This document shows positions 1-12,227 of a stretch of DNA of 64,000 nt, piece by piece (position 1 is the first letter of the stretch; each line of letters opens with the position of its first letter). The stretch lies in assembly GCA_029204225.1 (NCBI GenBank), contig CM055092.1:65254797-65318796 (forward strand), given 5' to 3'. The DNA is from Diphasiastrum complanatum (taxonomy: Eukaryota; Streptophyta; Lycopodiopsida; Lycopodiales; Lycopodiaceae). The position numbers were made by a program, and so were the translations under genes. The notes below the pieces were generated by a model. It worked only from the letters and a program-made list of their open reading frames with translations, was not told the DNA's origin and searched no databases.

Positions 1-165
1 GATGTGAAATAGATCTTGTTTTAGAGAGATTTGAGTAGCTAGTGAGAATCAATTCACAAGTTGTTGTAAGATCTTTCATAGGAGGAGATAGTACTCAATT
101 ATTGGATCCTATTGAAAGTGTGTAACAACATTTATTGTTCATCATTTGAGTTTTCTTCACTTCAA

Positions 166-785
166 ATGTCTTCAATGGGTTCATCCTTGTTGGAACCAAG
201 TGAAAGATTGACCACTTCAAATTATTCAATTTGGAAAATGAGGATGGAGTCCATCTTGATCCTTCAAGACGTGACGGACATAGTTCTTGGCCTTGAAGAA
301 GAACCACAAGTTCTTCAAGAGGTTCAAAAATACAAAAAGAGAGCTAGGATGGCTCTCCACTACATTAAGATGAATGTCTCTAATGAGATATTGAGGGAGA
401 TAGGTACTTGTACAACAGCCAAAGAAGCTTGGGATTGTCTCAAGACTATCTATGAGGCTAAGAATACCTCTAGGCTTCTCACTCTTAGGAATCAAATCTT
501 TCAAAGTAGCCAAAAGAGAGTTCATCTAGTTATGTTTTGAGAGTAAAAGATATTCATAGAGAGCTTGCTTGCATTGGTGATTCCATCAATCAAAATGAGC
601 TAGTTCAAGTCATTCTCAATGGCTTGAGAAGTGAATTTGATAATCTTGTCCAATCCTATGCCATTAAGGAGGAGCTACCAAGTTTGGAGGCTCTCCAAAG
701 TGTGCTAATTTCAGAAGAATCAAGACAAGAGTACAAGCTCTTGAGGATGGACAAGCTTTCTCTCACTCATGGAGGAGCCTCTTGA
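166..785 (+). pseudogene. copia gag fragment (element D)
   Basis: The reading starts at ATG 166 (MSSMGSSLLEPSERL) and lines up with the gag start of elements A and B, including the shared SNYS-W-MES block and the KMNV-NE-L-E-G helix region. This is the UBN2-type copia gag. A frameshift near 515-540 ends the first frame after about 120 codons; the next frame continues the same protein (ELACIGDSINQNELVQ) to about 773. The reading then fuses to pol. The start was chosen over the upstream GTG/TTG codons because it matches the start of the intact ORFs of A and B. Confidence 0.8.
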
Positions 786-2400
786 AAATGATATTTTGGA
801 AGATCAAAATCAAGTGCCAAAGGAGCCGAGAAGATCCACAAGGAGCAAGGCCGAGCCTTCAAGGCTCACATACTTTGAGAAAGAGAAGCAAAGGGAAGAC
901 ACATCTCCTTCTACCTCTTACTCTTTTCTAACCACAATGCTTGAAGAGCCATCATGTTATGAAGATGCAAGTAGATCACAAGTTTGGAGAGATGCAATGC
1001 AAGTAGAGTTTGATGCTTTGATAGATAATCAAACTTGGAATCTTGTACACCTTCCATATGGAAAGAAGCCACTTCCATGCAAGTGGATCTATAGATTAAA
1101 GTACAATAAAGATGGATCTATAAGTAAATACAAAGCTAGATTGGTTGCTAAGAGACATAGATTATGAAGAAACATTTGCTCCTGTAGCAAAACTTGTAAC
1201 TATTAGATTGATCATTTGTTTTGCTACCTTATTCAAGTGGAATCTCTATCAAATGGATGTGACAAGCGCTTTCTTGAATGGCTACTTGGAGGAGGAAATA
1301 TACATGTTGCAACCTAAGGGCTTCATCAAGGATGGTGAGGAGGACAAGGTTTGCCACTTAAGGAAGAGCCTATATGGCTTGAAGCAAGCACCTAGAGCTT
1401 GGTACTCTAGGTTGCATGATTTTCTCTACTCTCTTGGCTTTGTGATTAGCTCTTATGAGCCTTCTTTGTACATCAAATGTAATGATGGAAAGATCATCAT
1501 TTTAGTACTTTATGTGGATGATATCATATTGATAGGGAATGATGGTGAAGGCATAAGAAATGTTAAAGTTTCCTTGTCTACTGAATTCAAGATGGTAGAT
1601 CTAGGACTTCTTAAGTTCATACTTGGAATAGAAGTTACTAGAGGTAGTGATTTTACTTTTATAAGTCAATCAAAGATGCTACTTCCATTCTTGGAAGGTT
1701 TGGCATGAAAGATTGTAAAGGGATTGACACCCCTATGGAGCATGCTTGTAAAGTTACTAATGATTGTGATGAAGCATCCTTTGAGGAAATCACACTCTTT
1801 AGGAAGCTAATAGGCTCCTTAATCTATTTGACAATCACAAGACCATATTTGAGTTATAGTGTAAGCAAGTTAAGTCAATATATGCAAGGTCCTTTGATGC
1901 ATCATTGGAAAAGTGCCAAGAGAGTGCTTAGATATGTCTCTTTACTAGATTTTTTGGCATTCTCTATCAAGGATCTAACTTGTACTTGAGGGCATTTTCG
2001 GATTCAGATTTTGCAGGAGACAAGATGGATAGGAGATCCATAAGTGCATTTGTCACTTTTCTTTGTGGAGGAGTGATATCTTGGCTTTCCAAAAAGCAAG
2101 ATACAATTTCTCTTTCCTCTTGTGAAGCCGAGTACAAGGCATTGACTTCAACTACCAAAGAACTCCTATGGCTAAGAAGACTTTTGGTGGAGCTTCAAGT
2201 GCTAAAGGCCGAGGAGATCCCTTGCATCTATTGTGATAATCAAGCTTCTCAACAAATTTCTACTGATCCGATCTTCCATGCTAGAACAAAGCATATAGAG
2301 ATAGCTCATCACTTTGTGAGGGAGAAGGTGCAATCCAAGGAGGTTCAACTTCACAGCTTGTGGATGTACTTGATCTATAAAGGGATCAACCAAATCAACA
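775..2400 (+). pseudogene. copia reverse transcriptase/RNase H fragment (element D)
   Basis: Translated pieces show copia pol motifs in order: the WKW-like CKWIYRLKYN block, KYKARLVAK, FAPVAKLV, QMDVTSAFLNGYLEEE, SLYGLKQAPRAWY, the catalytic YVDDIIL, ITRP, SDSDFAGDKMDR and CEAEYKAL of RNase H, and HIEIAHHFVREK near the end. It is not continuous. An about 17-base deletion near 1152 (compare 57912-57930 in element E) shifts the frame, another shift lies near 1670-1705, and another near 1965-1985. The normal copia C-terminus after the last RNase H block is also lost. Dead coding sequence, well recognised. Confidence 0.85.
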
Positions 2401-2441
2401 ACAAGTTGATGTGGCATTGGCAATTTCTAGTTTTGTTGTAA

Positions 2442-2869
2442 TTTTCACATGTGTCTTGAGTTTTGATGAATGAAATGCATTTGTAAGTTAATGTACTTTA
2501 CTCTCTGTAAACAGGCCATACTGGTATCGTCCTCCACACATGTGAGGCCGCCCGTCCATGTTTTTGATCATTTGATCCATTGCTCTTGCTTAAATCATAG
2601 TGTAAAGCATCTAGATCAAGATCTAACACCTAGAACTTGATAGATCTTGGGATTAAGCAATCAATAACTCTTAATGATTGATAGTGCAATTTGTCCTTTT
2701 TCTCTGAAAATTGACACTACACACACGTCTTCATAGTTGTAGACGGTCGAACAATTTCTGTTTAGTCTCTCTTCGCCCGCCTTCGAGCTCTCATGCTCCT
2801 CACCATAGGATGAACTGTTGTTGTTCTCCTGTCTGTTCTATGCTGATTTGTTTCTTGGAATAATTATGC
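2442..2869 (+). repeat. 3' flank repeat of the D/E copia family (possible LTR piece)
   Basis: Noncoding. The same sequence follows element E (59201-59588), and its later part stands alone at 32722-33045. It follows the pol remnant directly, so it may be a 3' LTR or 3' untranslated region, but I could not fix TG...CA ends. At 2870 it joins intron 1 of desaturase copy I abruptly. Confidence 0.6.
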
Positions 2870-5800
2870 ATCATACTTCATATTTTATATATGCCCTTGG
2901 ATGGTAGCTGAACATATGCACTAGACTGATCCATGGGCTCTGCTAACAGGGTGCCAAAGCATCCTGGAGGAAGTCTTATTCACGTGCGAGCAGGGCAAGA
3001 TTCGACATATTTACTCAACTCTTATCATCCACTTTATGTCTGGTATATACATGCTAAGCATGCTCTTATTTGTAAGCAAACTAGGACAGTCATATACTGG
3101 TAGTTAGCTATTTTCCACACAATTTCCTGATTAGCATTGTGTTTCCAATGCTAAAACAATAATCTCCTTCAAATTCAGTAAGCCTTTTGAGTTGGAGGAC
3201 AAGATACCAAAAAGACGATAGCTGATGCAGAGAGACGCATACAAAGAATAGACATAGAAATCTACGCTAGATGGTATAGAATCCTAGAAAGTCTATAACT
3301 CAACAGTACATGAAGTCATAGATTGTGTCCACTAATCTTTTGTGCTTATGTCCTAAAGTCCTTGACATCTTCCAACGACTATCAGGAAATTGTTGGACCA
3401 GTACTATGTTGGTGAAATAGATGCCAGCGATGAGGACTTAAGCATGACCAATGTGGAGTACTTGGACACTGTGAAAGAACCCTTTTATTTGGCATTGAAA
3501 GAGCGGGTTGAGGCTTATTTTCATAGGAACAAGGTACTTTCATGTATTTTCTTACAAAGTGCAACATATTTCCTACATCAGTTGGCAGGCTTTTACAATT
3601 GCGGATTGTTAAGATTTGTTATTTCAGCAGTTGTGACCTATATTTGTGGTCTTTACCACAAGACTTAGTGCACGAGTCCTTATAAACAAATTCACAAATA
3701 TTGCCAAGCCATGTCCTTTAGATTTTGCATCATAAAAGATTTTGAAATGTCATTAGTCAAAGGACGTCGAGGTTGGAGCCTAAACCTACCTCGCCACAAT
3801 AAGCAACTCTACTCAACTCACCCCACAAGATATATACTACCTCTAATCAAAGGCATTTTCCTTCCTGAAATTCATAAATGAGTTATTTTCAATCCACTTA
3901 AAATACTCAATATAAAAGCTATAATTTAGTAGTAATTCCTTTCCGAATAGTCATTAGACCTTCACATCATTGTATCTTTATGCTAAATATATAAATGTTT
4001 GTATTAAATGTAAAAATCTAATGATCATTTTTTAATTGAAAACGATGCAGGTGAATCCAAGAGTGCATTCACACTTGTTTATCAAGTCAGCTGTGATCTT
4101 AGCATTGTATTTGCTCTTCTACTATGTGATGTTTTTCCAAGTCCAAAATCCTATCATTTCTTCTATATATGCTATAATTGCATTTGGATACATATCAGCG
4201 CATATCATGACGACAACCATGGTGCGTGTCCAATTTTCTTGCTTTTGGATACATTTTACAACTACTAGTTTCTATGTATATGTGTATTTGATAAAGGATA
4301 GAAATATCATAGACAAAATTCTCATTTTGTGCATGTAAAGAACATTCAATAAGAGACTTAGATGTTTGGCTCTCTTAGGAGAACATAAAACAAGTTAATG
4401 TAAAGAAAACCTTTACATAATCTACCGTTATCTTTGCAAATGACTACATGGTTATGATCGATGGTTGCATTCCACTTGTTAAATGAACACTACAAGCATG
4501 TCATTGACTAAAGTTGGAAGCTTTTAAGATGTCAAAAGACATTTGTAAATTAGAAGAGCTGATCTTTGTAGCACCTCGGATGTGAACTTCTTTGCAGGAG
4601 CATATTCTACATGGCCTTGGTTCTCATATTTGATGGGAACATCTTCAGATTTAATTGGAGCTAGCAGGTAAATTTTACATGATACTTAAAATATAAAAAA
4701 TATCTAGTCACTTTTAAGTTGAGAAAATTTGTTTTCTCATTGTGATTTGTATTGTTTGATAGGCAACAACACATTATTGAACATCATGCTTACACAAATG
4801 TGAACAAATTTGACCCAGATATTAGTATGTTTTCTCAATCCATGTTGAAATGAAGCTTGTTGACATAAATTTTGATCTTCAAATCAATTAAGTAGCATTG
4901 ATATTGTATTAAATAGCACAATATTCATGCGAGTATGTATGATGCAAAGTGTCATCGTGAGTATATACAATTGAATGGATTCATAAGGTTGAACACCTTT
5001 ATAGGAGCAAATGACGTTGATATCATAAGGGTGCACTTAGAACAACCAAAACACTCTTTTCATGCCTATCAAGTGAGTCATGGGATTTTTTTTCTAGCAA
5101 GAATGATTATTGTCCTGAGCGTTACAATAATAGCCCACATAGTTACCAATGCCATCATTCGAGCTATGAAAGCCTTATGAATCCTTTTAGCATTAATTTT
5201 TTTTGCAAGTACTCTTTCAACATTCTAGGTGAATTAATTGTGAATTGTGCATTGCAGCACATATACCTATGGCCACTTTATGGTCTAATGACATTGAAGG
5301 CTATTTGGTTCGATGACTTTCAAGCCTTGTTCACAGGAAAAATTGGACAGTGAGTATTATATCTCTTAATTTGCAAAATATGAAAATTCATATACTTATT
5401 TCCATCTCATTTGCTAAAATTGCGAAAATGATATGTACCAAATATCAAGTTTATTTCTTGGATTGTCACACTGATGCGTTCTCTTTGTTATGTGTAACAT
5501 TGTCATCCTTCCATTTCTTTATAGCAACTACGAAATCTCCACAATGATGGAGCTATATATCTTATCACAGGTTTGTTGATAATCAAAACACACATGTTTC
5601 TTAGTCCAATTAGAATATGCTTAGTGAAATACACTGTTGGAATTTTTTGTCAAGAGGACTACTTGTGTGTTCATCTTTCTATATAACAAATATTACCTGT
5701 TTGGTGCAATTGGTGTGTGGATGGACACTTGAAATATTCTTTGAGATTAGTCGTGGTGGAATCCGCAACTTTCTTGATGCTTGATCTATATAAAGGAGTC

Positions 5801-6390
5801 CCAACTGTGCCTTATGGTTGGGCAGCAATGCAAGTTGTATAGAAAAACATTTACTCTTTAATACAATCAAATGCTTGATGCAAGATTCATGTTTTGATTA
5901 TAACAGTTGCTTGATGTCATTCCCTTTCATTATTATGTTGTCTATTTAATTTTACTCATAATAAAACATGTTTTCTGAAATTACAACAAATATTATCATC
6001 TTATCAAAAAAAAAAATCTACATATTAATGTTTTCACTGCTTTTCTTGTTCAATCAATGACAACAGGTAAGTGATATTGATTAGATATTATCTTTTTCCA
6101 TTGTCTTTGAAATGGATTCTTCATATTATCTTCCTATGCATGGTAGTTGAAATTAAAATTGATATGATAGCTCCAATCATTTATCAACCTTCCTCTACTT
6201 AGAAAGCCATAAAAATATCCTAGAATTTTTTTGCCTAAGACCAAACATCTAGAAATAGAATCTCAAAATTAGATTATCAATATATGTTGTGAATTGTGGC
6301 TATTAGTTCTAAGGAGAAAGCACCTCCAAGATCCTGATAAGAAGACACACACAAAGGAATGACTGTGGAGCCAAACCACCCATCAGGTAG
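2870..6390 (+). pseudogene. front-end desaturase, pseudogene copy I
   Basis: Colinear with the intact gene at 44188-50868. Exons recognised: 2 (2950-3042), 3 (3386-3533), 4 (4051-4221), 5 (4598-4667), 6 (4763-4824), 7 (5005-5072), 8 (5258-5349), part of 9 (5497-5570) and 10 (5710-5833). Exon 1 and everything after exon 10 are absent. Disabling changes: exon 4 has lost 16 bases, which shifts the frame and removes the first histidine box; exon 6 has lost 12 bases (four residues before the second box); exon 9 has lost its acceptor and 5' half; the exon 10 acceptor AG is AA; exon 10 has a 2-base deletion. The second histidine box (HIIEHH) is still readable. Clearly dead. Confidence 0.92.
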
Positions 6391-7883
6391 AGAGGGAGAG
6401 TAGGTGCACAGAGGGATGAAGAGCGCAGCAACACAAGGCAACCACCTTCTTGTTTCTCTTTTGGTATCCAAGAATCAGCACAGGTAGGAATCATAGTACT
6501 TTTTTTTGGATCTTCACGACTGCAGCTTCTTCAACAATGGATTTACCTTTCTCTGCTCACTCAAAACCTAAACAAAATCCTTGGTTGAATGCAGTAATGT
6601 TCTCTCCACTCATTGTAGGAATGCACTCTCTTCAAAATGAATGATCGCTCTGCTCATTGAATGCAAGGATGCAATCTTCTGATCATTGAATGCAAGAATA
6701 CTCTCTTCACCAAAAACAAAAACTCTCCTCTTCTCCTCTCTGCAGACTGAATCCCTCCATGCTTCTCCCTCCAATACCTCATGAGAGAGAGAACGAGGCG
6801 GATACCAACCTCTCACTTTCAAACACCATCCATTTTTGGCTTTCCATTGAATCCATTTCATGGAATTCGACTTTACTCATTATGATAAAAAGTTTCAGGT
6901 CCATTTGACAAGTGTCGATTAAGGATATGTGGGCTCTGAATTATCGAAGAGTCCATGGTAGGACCTCTTCCAACGACTTTAAGAAGTATATTTTCTTCAA
7001 AACTGACCTTCAATAAAGCTTATAGAACCTTTCACATCATTTCTTTGTTTCATTTTGAAAACCATCAGATGAATATGCGTTTGGCCTCTCAACATAATTT
7101 TGAAATTGATCATCCTAGTATATTTCGGTCATTCCCATTGTTTGACCTCGTCGATTCTTTTCTTCCAAGACACCTGAATGTCTTATAAGCATTTTCACCT
7201 GCAAAATTTTATTTTGAATGGTATATTTTGCAGTGTACTCAATCGATAAGGATTCATCGATTTTTATCCAGAACCCCTTCAATTGTGAAGCAATGTTACT
7301 AAATCCTTGATTTGAGCTAGAACTCCAAATTTTCTTCGATAATCTTTGATGGATCGTGGTTAATTACTGTTTGAACGATTTTGAACTTGCCAACGTATTT
7401 TATTTTGTGAAATCTTTTTGGACCTTTATGATAAGGTCATGGTCGTAATTATTCAAGGACATCCTTAATCTTCAAAAGGGTATTTTTGCTGGTTTGTTGT
7501 CTTTGTCTTGAACTGAACTTTGCTTGTCGTTGTTTGCAGGACCCTTAGCCTTTGGACCTTTCTTTGAAACTTAAGTCAGTGCCTTAAAGGTACTTGGGTA
7601 TCTTTTATTAATCATGATATAAAGTACATTTCATCATTACAATATGGCAAAAAATTGCCATTTAATAAAACGACTTAGCAACTGTCAATATTTACATCCA
7701 TCAAAGTTACTGATGAGTGTTGTTAGAAATAACTTATTGCTATTTAACAAACTTATTAAAAATAGTAACGTAATAAAAATAGCTCTAATTTGTCTGATAT
7801 AGCTGTCATTTGAAATTTGATTATGACATTTGAACATGCCATAGAATTTCATAGCTACTCTTTAACATAGCCACATTCGTATA
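6391..7883. other. intergenic, no gene seen
   Basis: Homology to the desaturase intron-10 region ends near 6385. Beyond it I find only short open frames without recognisable motifs, and a weak local repetition of TCATTGAATGCAAG near 6655-6695. Nothing further is supported. Confidence 0.5.
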
Positions 7884-9174
7884 TCAGTAAAAAGTGGCAT
7901 AATAGCAGATTTTGCACATATGAGATACATCTAGCACATTTTCTTCTAGAAAATCAACATCAATGATTATAGTTGCTGAATTTTTGAAATTTTGACCAAA
8001 AAAATGCACTATACTACCAGTCCTCTTTCTCCAGTAGGAAGGCCTGCCTCTCTGGCTTTCACTACATCTTGGATCTTCGATTTGTGGTGGCTCATCATAG
8101 CTCCCATGCGGCACCTCATCAATTTCCATGCGAATTCCATGTCCTGGGATGGGACAAGGAACTCACTACGCAGTTGGTCAATGACGTGATTCTTACGGTC
8201 ATCGCTGACATCGCACCAGTCACGAAAGATGTCTCTAGAAAAGTGGATATACATGAGCTCTCTCATGCACATGATGACTCTCTTACCACGGTTATTCTCA
8301 ATGATGTGACCATCTCTGTCTATGTCATATGACGGCAGTATGGTAGCTGGTGGCTATTCCATGGCAGTGTCTATGGGGGTGCCCTCCGGTATGGGAGATG
8401 TGGCCATGGGAGTGTCCACGGGGGTGGCCTCAGGTATGAAAGATGTCTCGTCGATGTTGTGGGAGAATACTGATGTTGTGGGGTACCAAGGGGAGAATAG
8501 CCAATGGGGGGCGTCTGGAGAGAGAATATATAGGGGGGACTAGGGTGGAGTGGGCTAAAAACCCCACGGTGAAACGTGACCCCACGACGTATAGTCGGGA
8601 GGAAATGACTCAATGGCAAGGGAGAGAAAATGTGAGGGGTGAAAGTGGGAGTGCTAGGAATTTGAGGTGTGACAGATGTAGGAGCTGCAGTATCGTGTGA
8701 CGTACGTGCTACCTCCCGGGTCAGTGTATCTCAAAGTAGGGACTTACTATGACGAGATGAGCTACGCAAACGTGCAAGTTTCATGACCACGTCAGGGTCA
8801 TCACCACATCCTCCGCAATAGGAGACACCGAGGCGGCTCCTCCTCCTCTCCCGAGAGTGTCGAGAGGAAGCACTGGCAGTAGTGACATGGGTGGGGGTGC
8901 GACCCACGTTGGAGTGACCCTCACGGGAAGAGAAAACATGTGACTGGTCTACACGAGGAGTGTACTGAATCTCCTCGGTCGATGATGTGTACTCAACCAA
9001 TCGAGAGGAGCTACGAGCCTCGCGTCGAGCCCTCAAGTGCTGTAAGACCCTATCTTGGTATGAGGAAGACAATTGGTTAAGGTAGCTAATGAGCTCACTC
9101 TCGCCCATAGAGGAAAGGCGGGATGACCTGCGACTATGGCCTGACCTATGACTAGGGGATCCAGTATCTGACAT
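7884..9174 (-). pseudogene. degenerate Ptta/En-Spm-like (CACTA-associated) transposon gene
   Basis: Read on the minus strand, an Arg/Ser-rich start (ATG at 9174, MSDTGSPSHRSGHSRRSS) is followed by a Pro/Ser-rich stretch in a shifted frame (about 8620-8371). Then comes a block at about 8340-8010 containing DGHIIENNRGKRV, SRDIFRDWCDVSDDRK, SEFLVP and FAWKLMRCRM. This low-complexity head plus a DG...F...W layout resembles plant Ptta/En-Spm proteins (Transposase_24 type), which accompany CACTA transposons. At least two frameshifts separate the pieces. No terminal CACTA repeats were found around it. The family call is by pattern only; a host gene fragment is possible. Confidence 0.4.
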
Positions 9175-9256
9175 AATGGGTGCAACAGCATAAGAGGGAT
9201 AAATACTGAAGACAACCAATGGGAGTCTTAAAACTTAGTAAGAAAAAAACATCACC

Positions 9257-9389
<133 letters not shown>

Positions 9390-9402
9390 GAGGAGAAGAA
9401 AA

Positions 9403-9636
9403 AAAAAGGTCATGGTAGAGTGCTAACCTAAACTCCCGAACCGAACGGTTATATCCTACTCCAGAATGTCACCACATGCTCCCTCCTACGGCCTTTGGGC
9501 TTTCTTGTGGAACTAATCATCCAACAAGAAACATTTGAACCATGCCTTTAACGGAAGAAAACAAGGGCTACACACCTTCCCAGAATTGGGAGTGTTGGTT
9601 ACCTTTAACTCTTTCATGATCTCTCTCTCTCCCTTT
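9403..9636. repeat. partial unit of the 674-bp repeat
   Basis: The last third of the 674-bp unit described at 10443-12200: the block from TAGAGTGCTAA through TCATGATCTCTCTC, also present at 10868-11093, 11540-11767 and 40738-40975. Noncoding. Confidence 0.8.
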
Positions 9637-10290
9637 CTACAAAACGTGCATCTACAACAAAAGATGGGAGATAAATATTTATGTAAAAGTTTATGAGCAG
9701 AGGTATATAATCTAGTATCTATGAGCTAGTAACAATCTTATATAATGTGTTTATAATCTGAAAAAAATGTATGAGCAGAGGTCGGAATCGACCTCGAAAT
9801 AACATATGGTATATTGAATTAAACAAAAACACATATTCCGAGGTCTATTCCGACCTCCACTTATCAACAGATTTATCAACAAAAAGTACAAATTTCTAGG
9901 ATTTGTTTTCGTTAATCCTAATGAAAATAAAATCAAATGTAGACCTACACTACAAAACGTGCATCTACAACAAAAGATGGGTGATACATATTTATGTATA
10001 AGTTTATGAGAAGAGGTATATAATCTAGCATCTATGAGCTGGTAACAATCTAGCATATAAGCTGTTTATGGTTTGAAAAAATGTATGAGCACAGGTCGGA
10101 ATACACCTCGGAATAACAGATGGTGTACTGAATTAAACAAAAATACATATTCTGAGGTCTGTTCCGACCTCCACTGATTCCCACCCCACTTATCAATAGA
10201 TTCATCAACAAAAAGTACAGATTTCTTTCTAGGATGTGTAGATCTGTTTTCATAAATCCTAATGAAAATAAAATTGAATGTAGTTCTACA
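9637..10290. repeat. two tandem copies of a 313-bp noncoding unit
   Basis: The string CTACAAAACGTGCATCTACA starts at 9637 and again at 9950, a 313-base period, and the following sequence matches across both copies. Diverged relatives lie at 12410-12790 and 41630-41990. Each unit carries the hairpin described at 9778-10172. Confidence 0.85.
9778..10172. repeat. two long-stem hairpins (inverted repeats)
   Basis: At 9778-9857 and 10092-10172 a left arm of about 23 bases beginning GAGGTCGGAAT is followed, after a loop of about 35-40 bases, by its reverse complement ending CCGACCTC. The left arm itself contains a smaller GAGGTC...GACCTC inverted repeat. Transcripts of either strand could fold. 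Function unknown. Confidence 0.75.
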
Positions 10291-10305
10291 TCAACAAAAT
10301 GTGCA

Positions 10306-10325
10306 TCTCTCTCTCTCTCTCACTC

Positions 10326-10418
<93 letters not shown>
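10306..10418. repeat. (CT)n microsatellite, about 110 bp
   Basis: CT dinucleotides with two CACT interruptions near the left end. It abuts the 674-bp array on its right. Confidence 0.97.
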
Positions 10419-10419
<1 letters not shown>

Positions 10420-10442
10420 GATATTCCTCACTCTCTATTTCT

Positions 10443-11732
10443 AAGCATGAAACATAACTAATACACAACAGATAAATTCTGACCCTATAAATTAAAATAA
10501 CAGGACTAGATTAAGATCCCACAAATCAGAGTAAAAACTAGTAAGCTTGAAACATTAATTATGTATACCATGGACTGTTGAGAGTGGGGATCATTTTTTT
10601 TCCTGGGCCAATTATGGAGTTCCCCAGCGGGTTCATAAAAACACTAGTGGAGAAGTGTCGTCATTTCAATGACAAACGTAATCGAGAAAGCAGCATGAAG
10701 GCCTCAATGTGGTGAAAGAATCTAAAAGATGTGGTGATGTTGAGTCACATTTTGTTCATAATCTAGTAGTGTTCAGGCACAAATTGCATCACACACGCAC
10801 ATGCACACACACACCCTAAACTCTAAAATCTAAAGAGACACGAGGAGAAAAGAAAGAAAGAACATGGTAGAGTGCTAATCAAAACTTCCGAACCGTACGG
10901 TTATATCCTATTCCAGAATGTCACCACATGCTCCTTCCCTATGGCGTTTGGGCTTTCTCGTGGAACTTTTCGTCCAACAAGAAACATTTGAACCACGCCT
11001 TATCGGAAGAAAATAAGGGCTACACACCTTCCTAGAATTGGGAGTGTTGGTTACCTTTAACTATTTCATGATCTCTCTCTCTCTCTCTCTCTCCATATCC
11101 CTCGCTCTCTATTTCTAAGCATGAAACATAACCAATACACAACACATAAATTATGATCCTGTAAATTAAAATAACAGGACTAGATTAAGATCCCACAAAT
11201 CAGAGTAAAAACTAGTAAGCTTGAAACATTAATTATGTATACCACGAATTGTTGAGAGTGGGGATCATTTTTTTTCTTGGGCCAACTATGCAGTTCCCCA
11301 GCAGGTTCATAAAAACACTGGTAGAGAAGTGTCGTCATTTCAATGACAAACGCAATCAAGAAGACAACATGAAGGCCTCAATGTGGTGAAAGAATCTAGA
11401 AATTGGGGGAGGTTGAGTCACATTTTGTTCATAATCTAGTAGTGTTCAAGCAGAAATTGCATCTCACATGCACACGCACACGCACACCCTAAACCCTAAA
11501 ATCTAAACACACACAAGGAGGAAAAAAAGAAAGAACATAGTAGAGTGCTAATCAAAACTCCCGAACCATACGGTTATATCCTATTCCAGAATGTCACCAC
11601 ATGCTCCCTCCCAATGGCTTTTGAGCTTTCTCGTGAAACTTATCATCCAACAAGAGACATTTTAACCATGCCTTTATCGAAAGAAAACAAGGTCTACACA
11701 CCTTTCTAGAATTGGGAGTGTTGGTTACCTTT

Positions 11733-11771
<39 letters not shown>

Positions 11772-12200
11772 TCCCTCATTCTCTATTTCTAAGCATGAAA
11801 CATAGCCAATACACAACACATAAATTATGATCCTGTAAATTAAAATAATAGGACTAGATTAAGATTCTACAAATCAGAGTAGCATGAACTAGTAAGCTTG
11901 AAACATTAATTATGTATACCACGAATTGTTGAGAGTGGGTTTTGTTAGGCCAACTATGGAATTCCCCAGCGGGTTCATAAAAACACTAGTGGAGAAGTGT
12001 CATCATTTCAAGGACAAACACAATCAAGAAGGCATCACGAAGGCTTCAATGTGGTGAAAGAATCTAAAAATTGTGGTGGTGTTGAGTCACATTTTGTTCA
12101 TTTTGATATATCAAATGGGGCAGAAATTTTGTAATCTTGATATATCAGTTGAGGTGGTAATAATCTAGCATTGTTCAGGCACAAATTGCCAATGTTTATC
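10443..12200. repeat. tandem array of a 674-bp unit (2.6 copies)
   Basis: The landmark AAGCATGAAACATA occurs at 10443, 11117 and 11791, exactly 674 bases apart each time, and the DNA between aligns from unit to unit. Each complete unit ends in a CT tract of variable length; the third breaks off near 12200. The internal (ACGCAC)-like and CT tracts vary in length, as expected for slippage. Noncoding. Related single units occur at 40385-41420. Confidence 0.9.
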
Positions 12201-12227
12201 AGAGATCTGTTTTTTAATGTAAGAGTA

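Larger units (their letters stand above)
1..2441 (+). mobile_element. Ty1/copia element D, internally deleted remnant
   Basis: The stretch carries copia coding sequence in the order gag, then reverse transcriptase and RNase H. Zinc knuckle, protease and integrase are missing. They were lost in one deletion near 770-775, where gag runs straight into the linker before reverse transcriptase; the two sides share a short GGA at the joint. From about 770 on it is colinear with element E (57526-59200), so both belong to one family distinct from elements A and B. I see no 5' LTR and no TGGTATCAGAGC-type primer site in bases 1-165, so the left end is cut by the window or decayed. It cannot move by itself. 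Confidence 0.85.
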
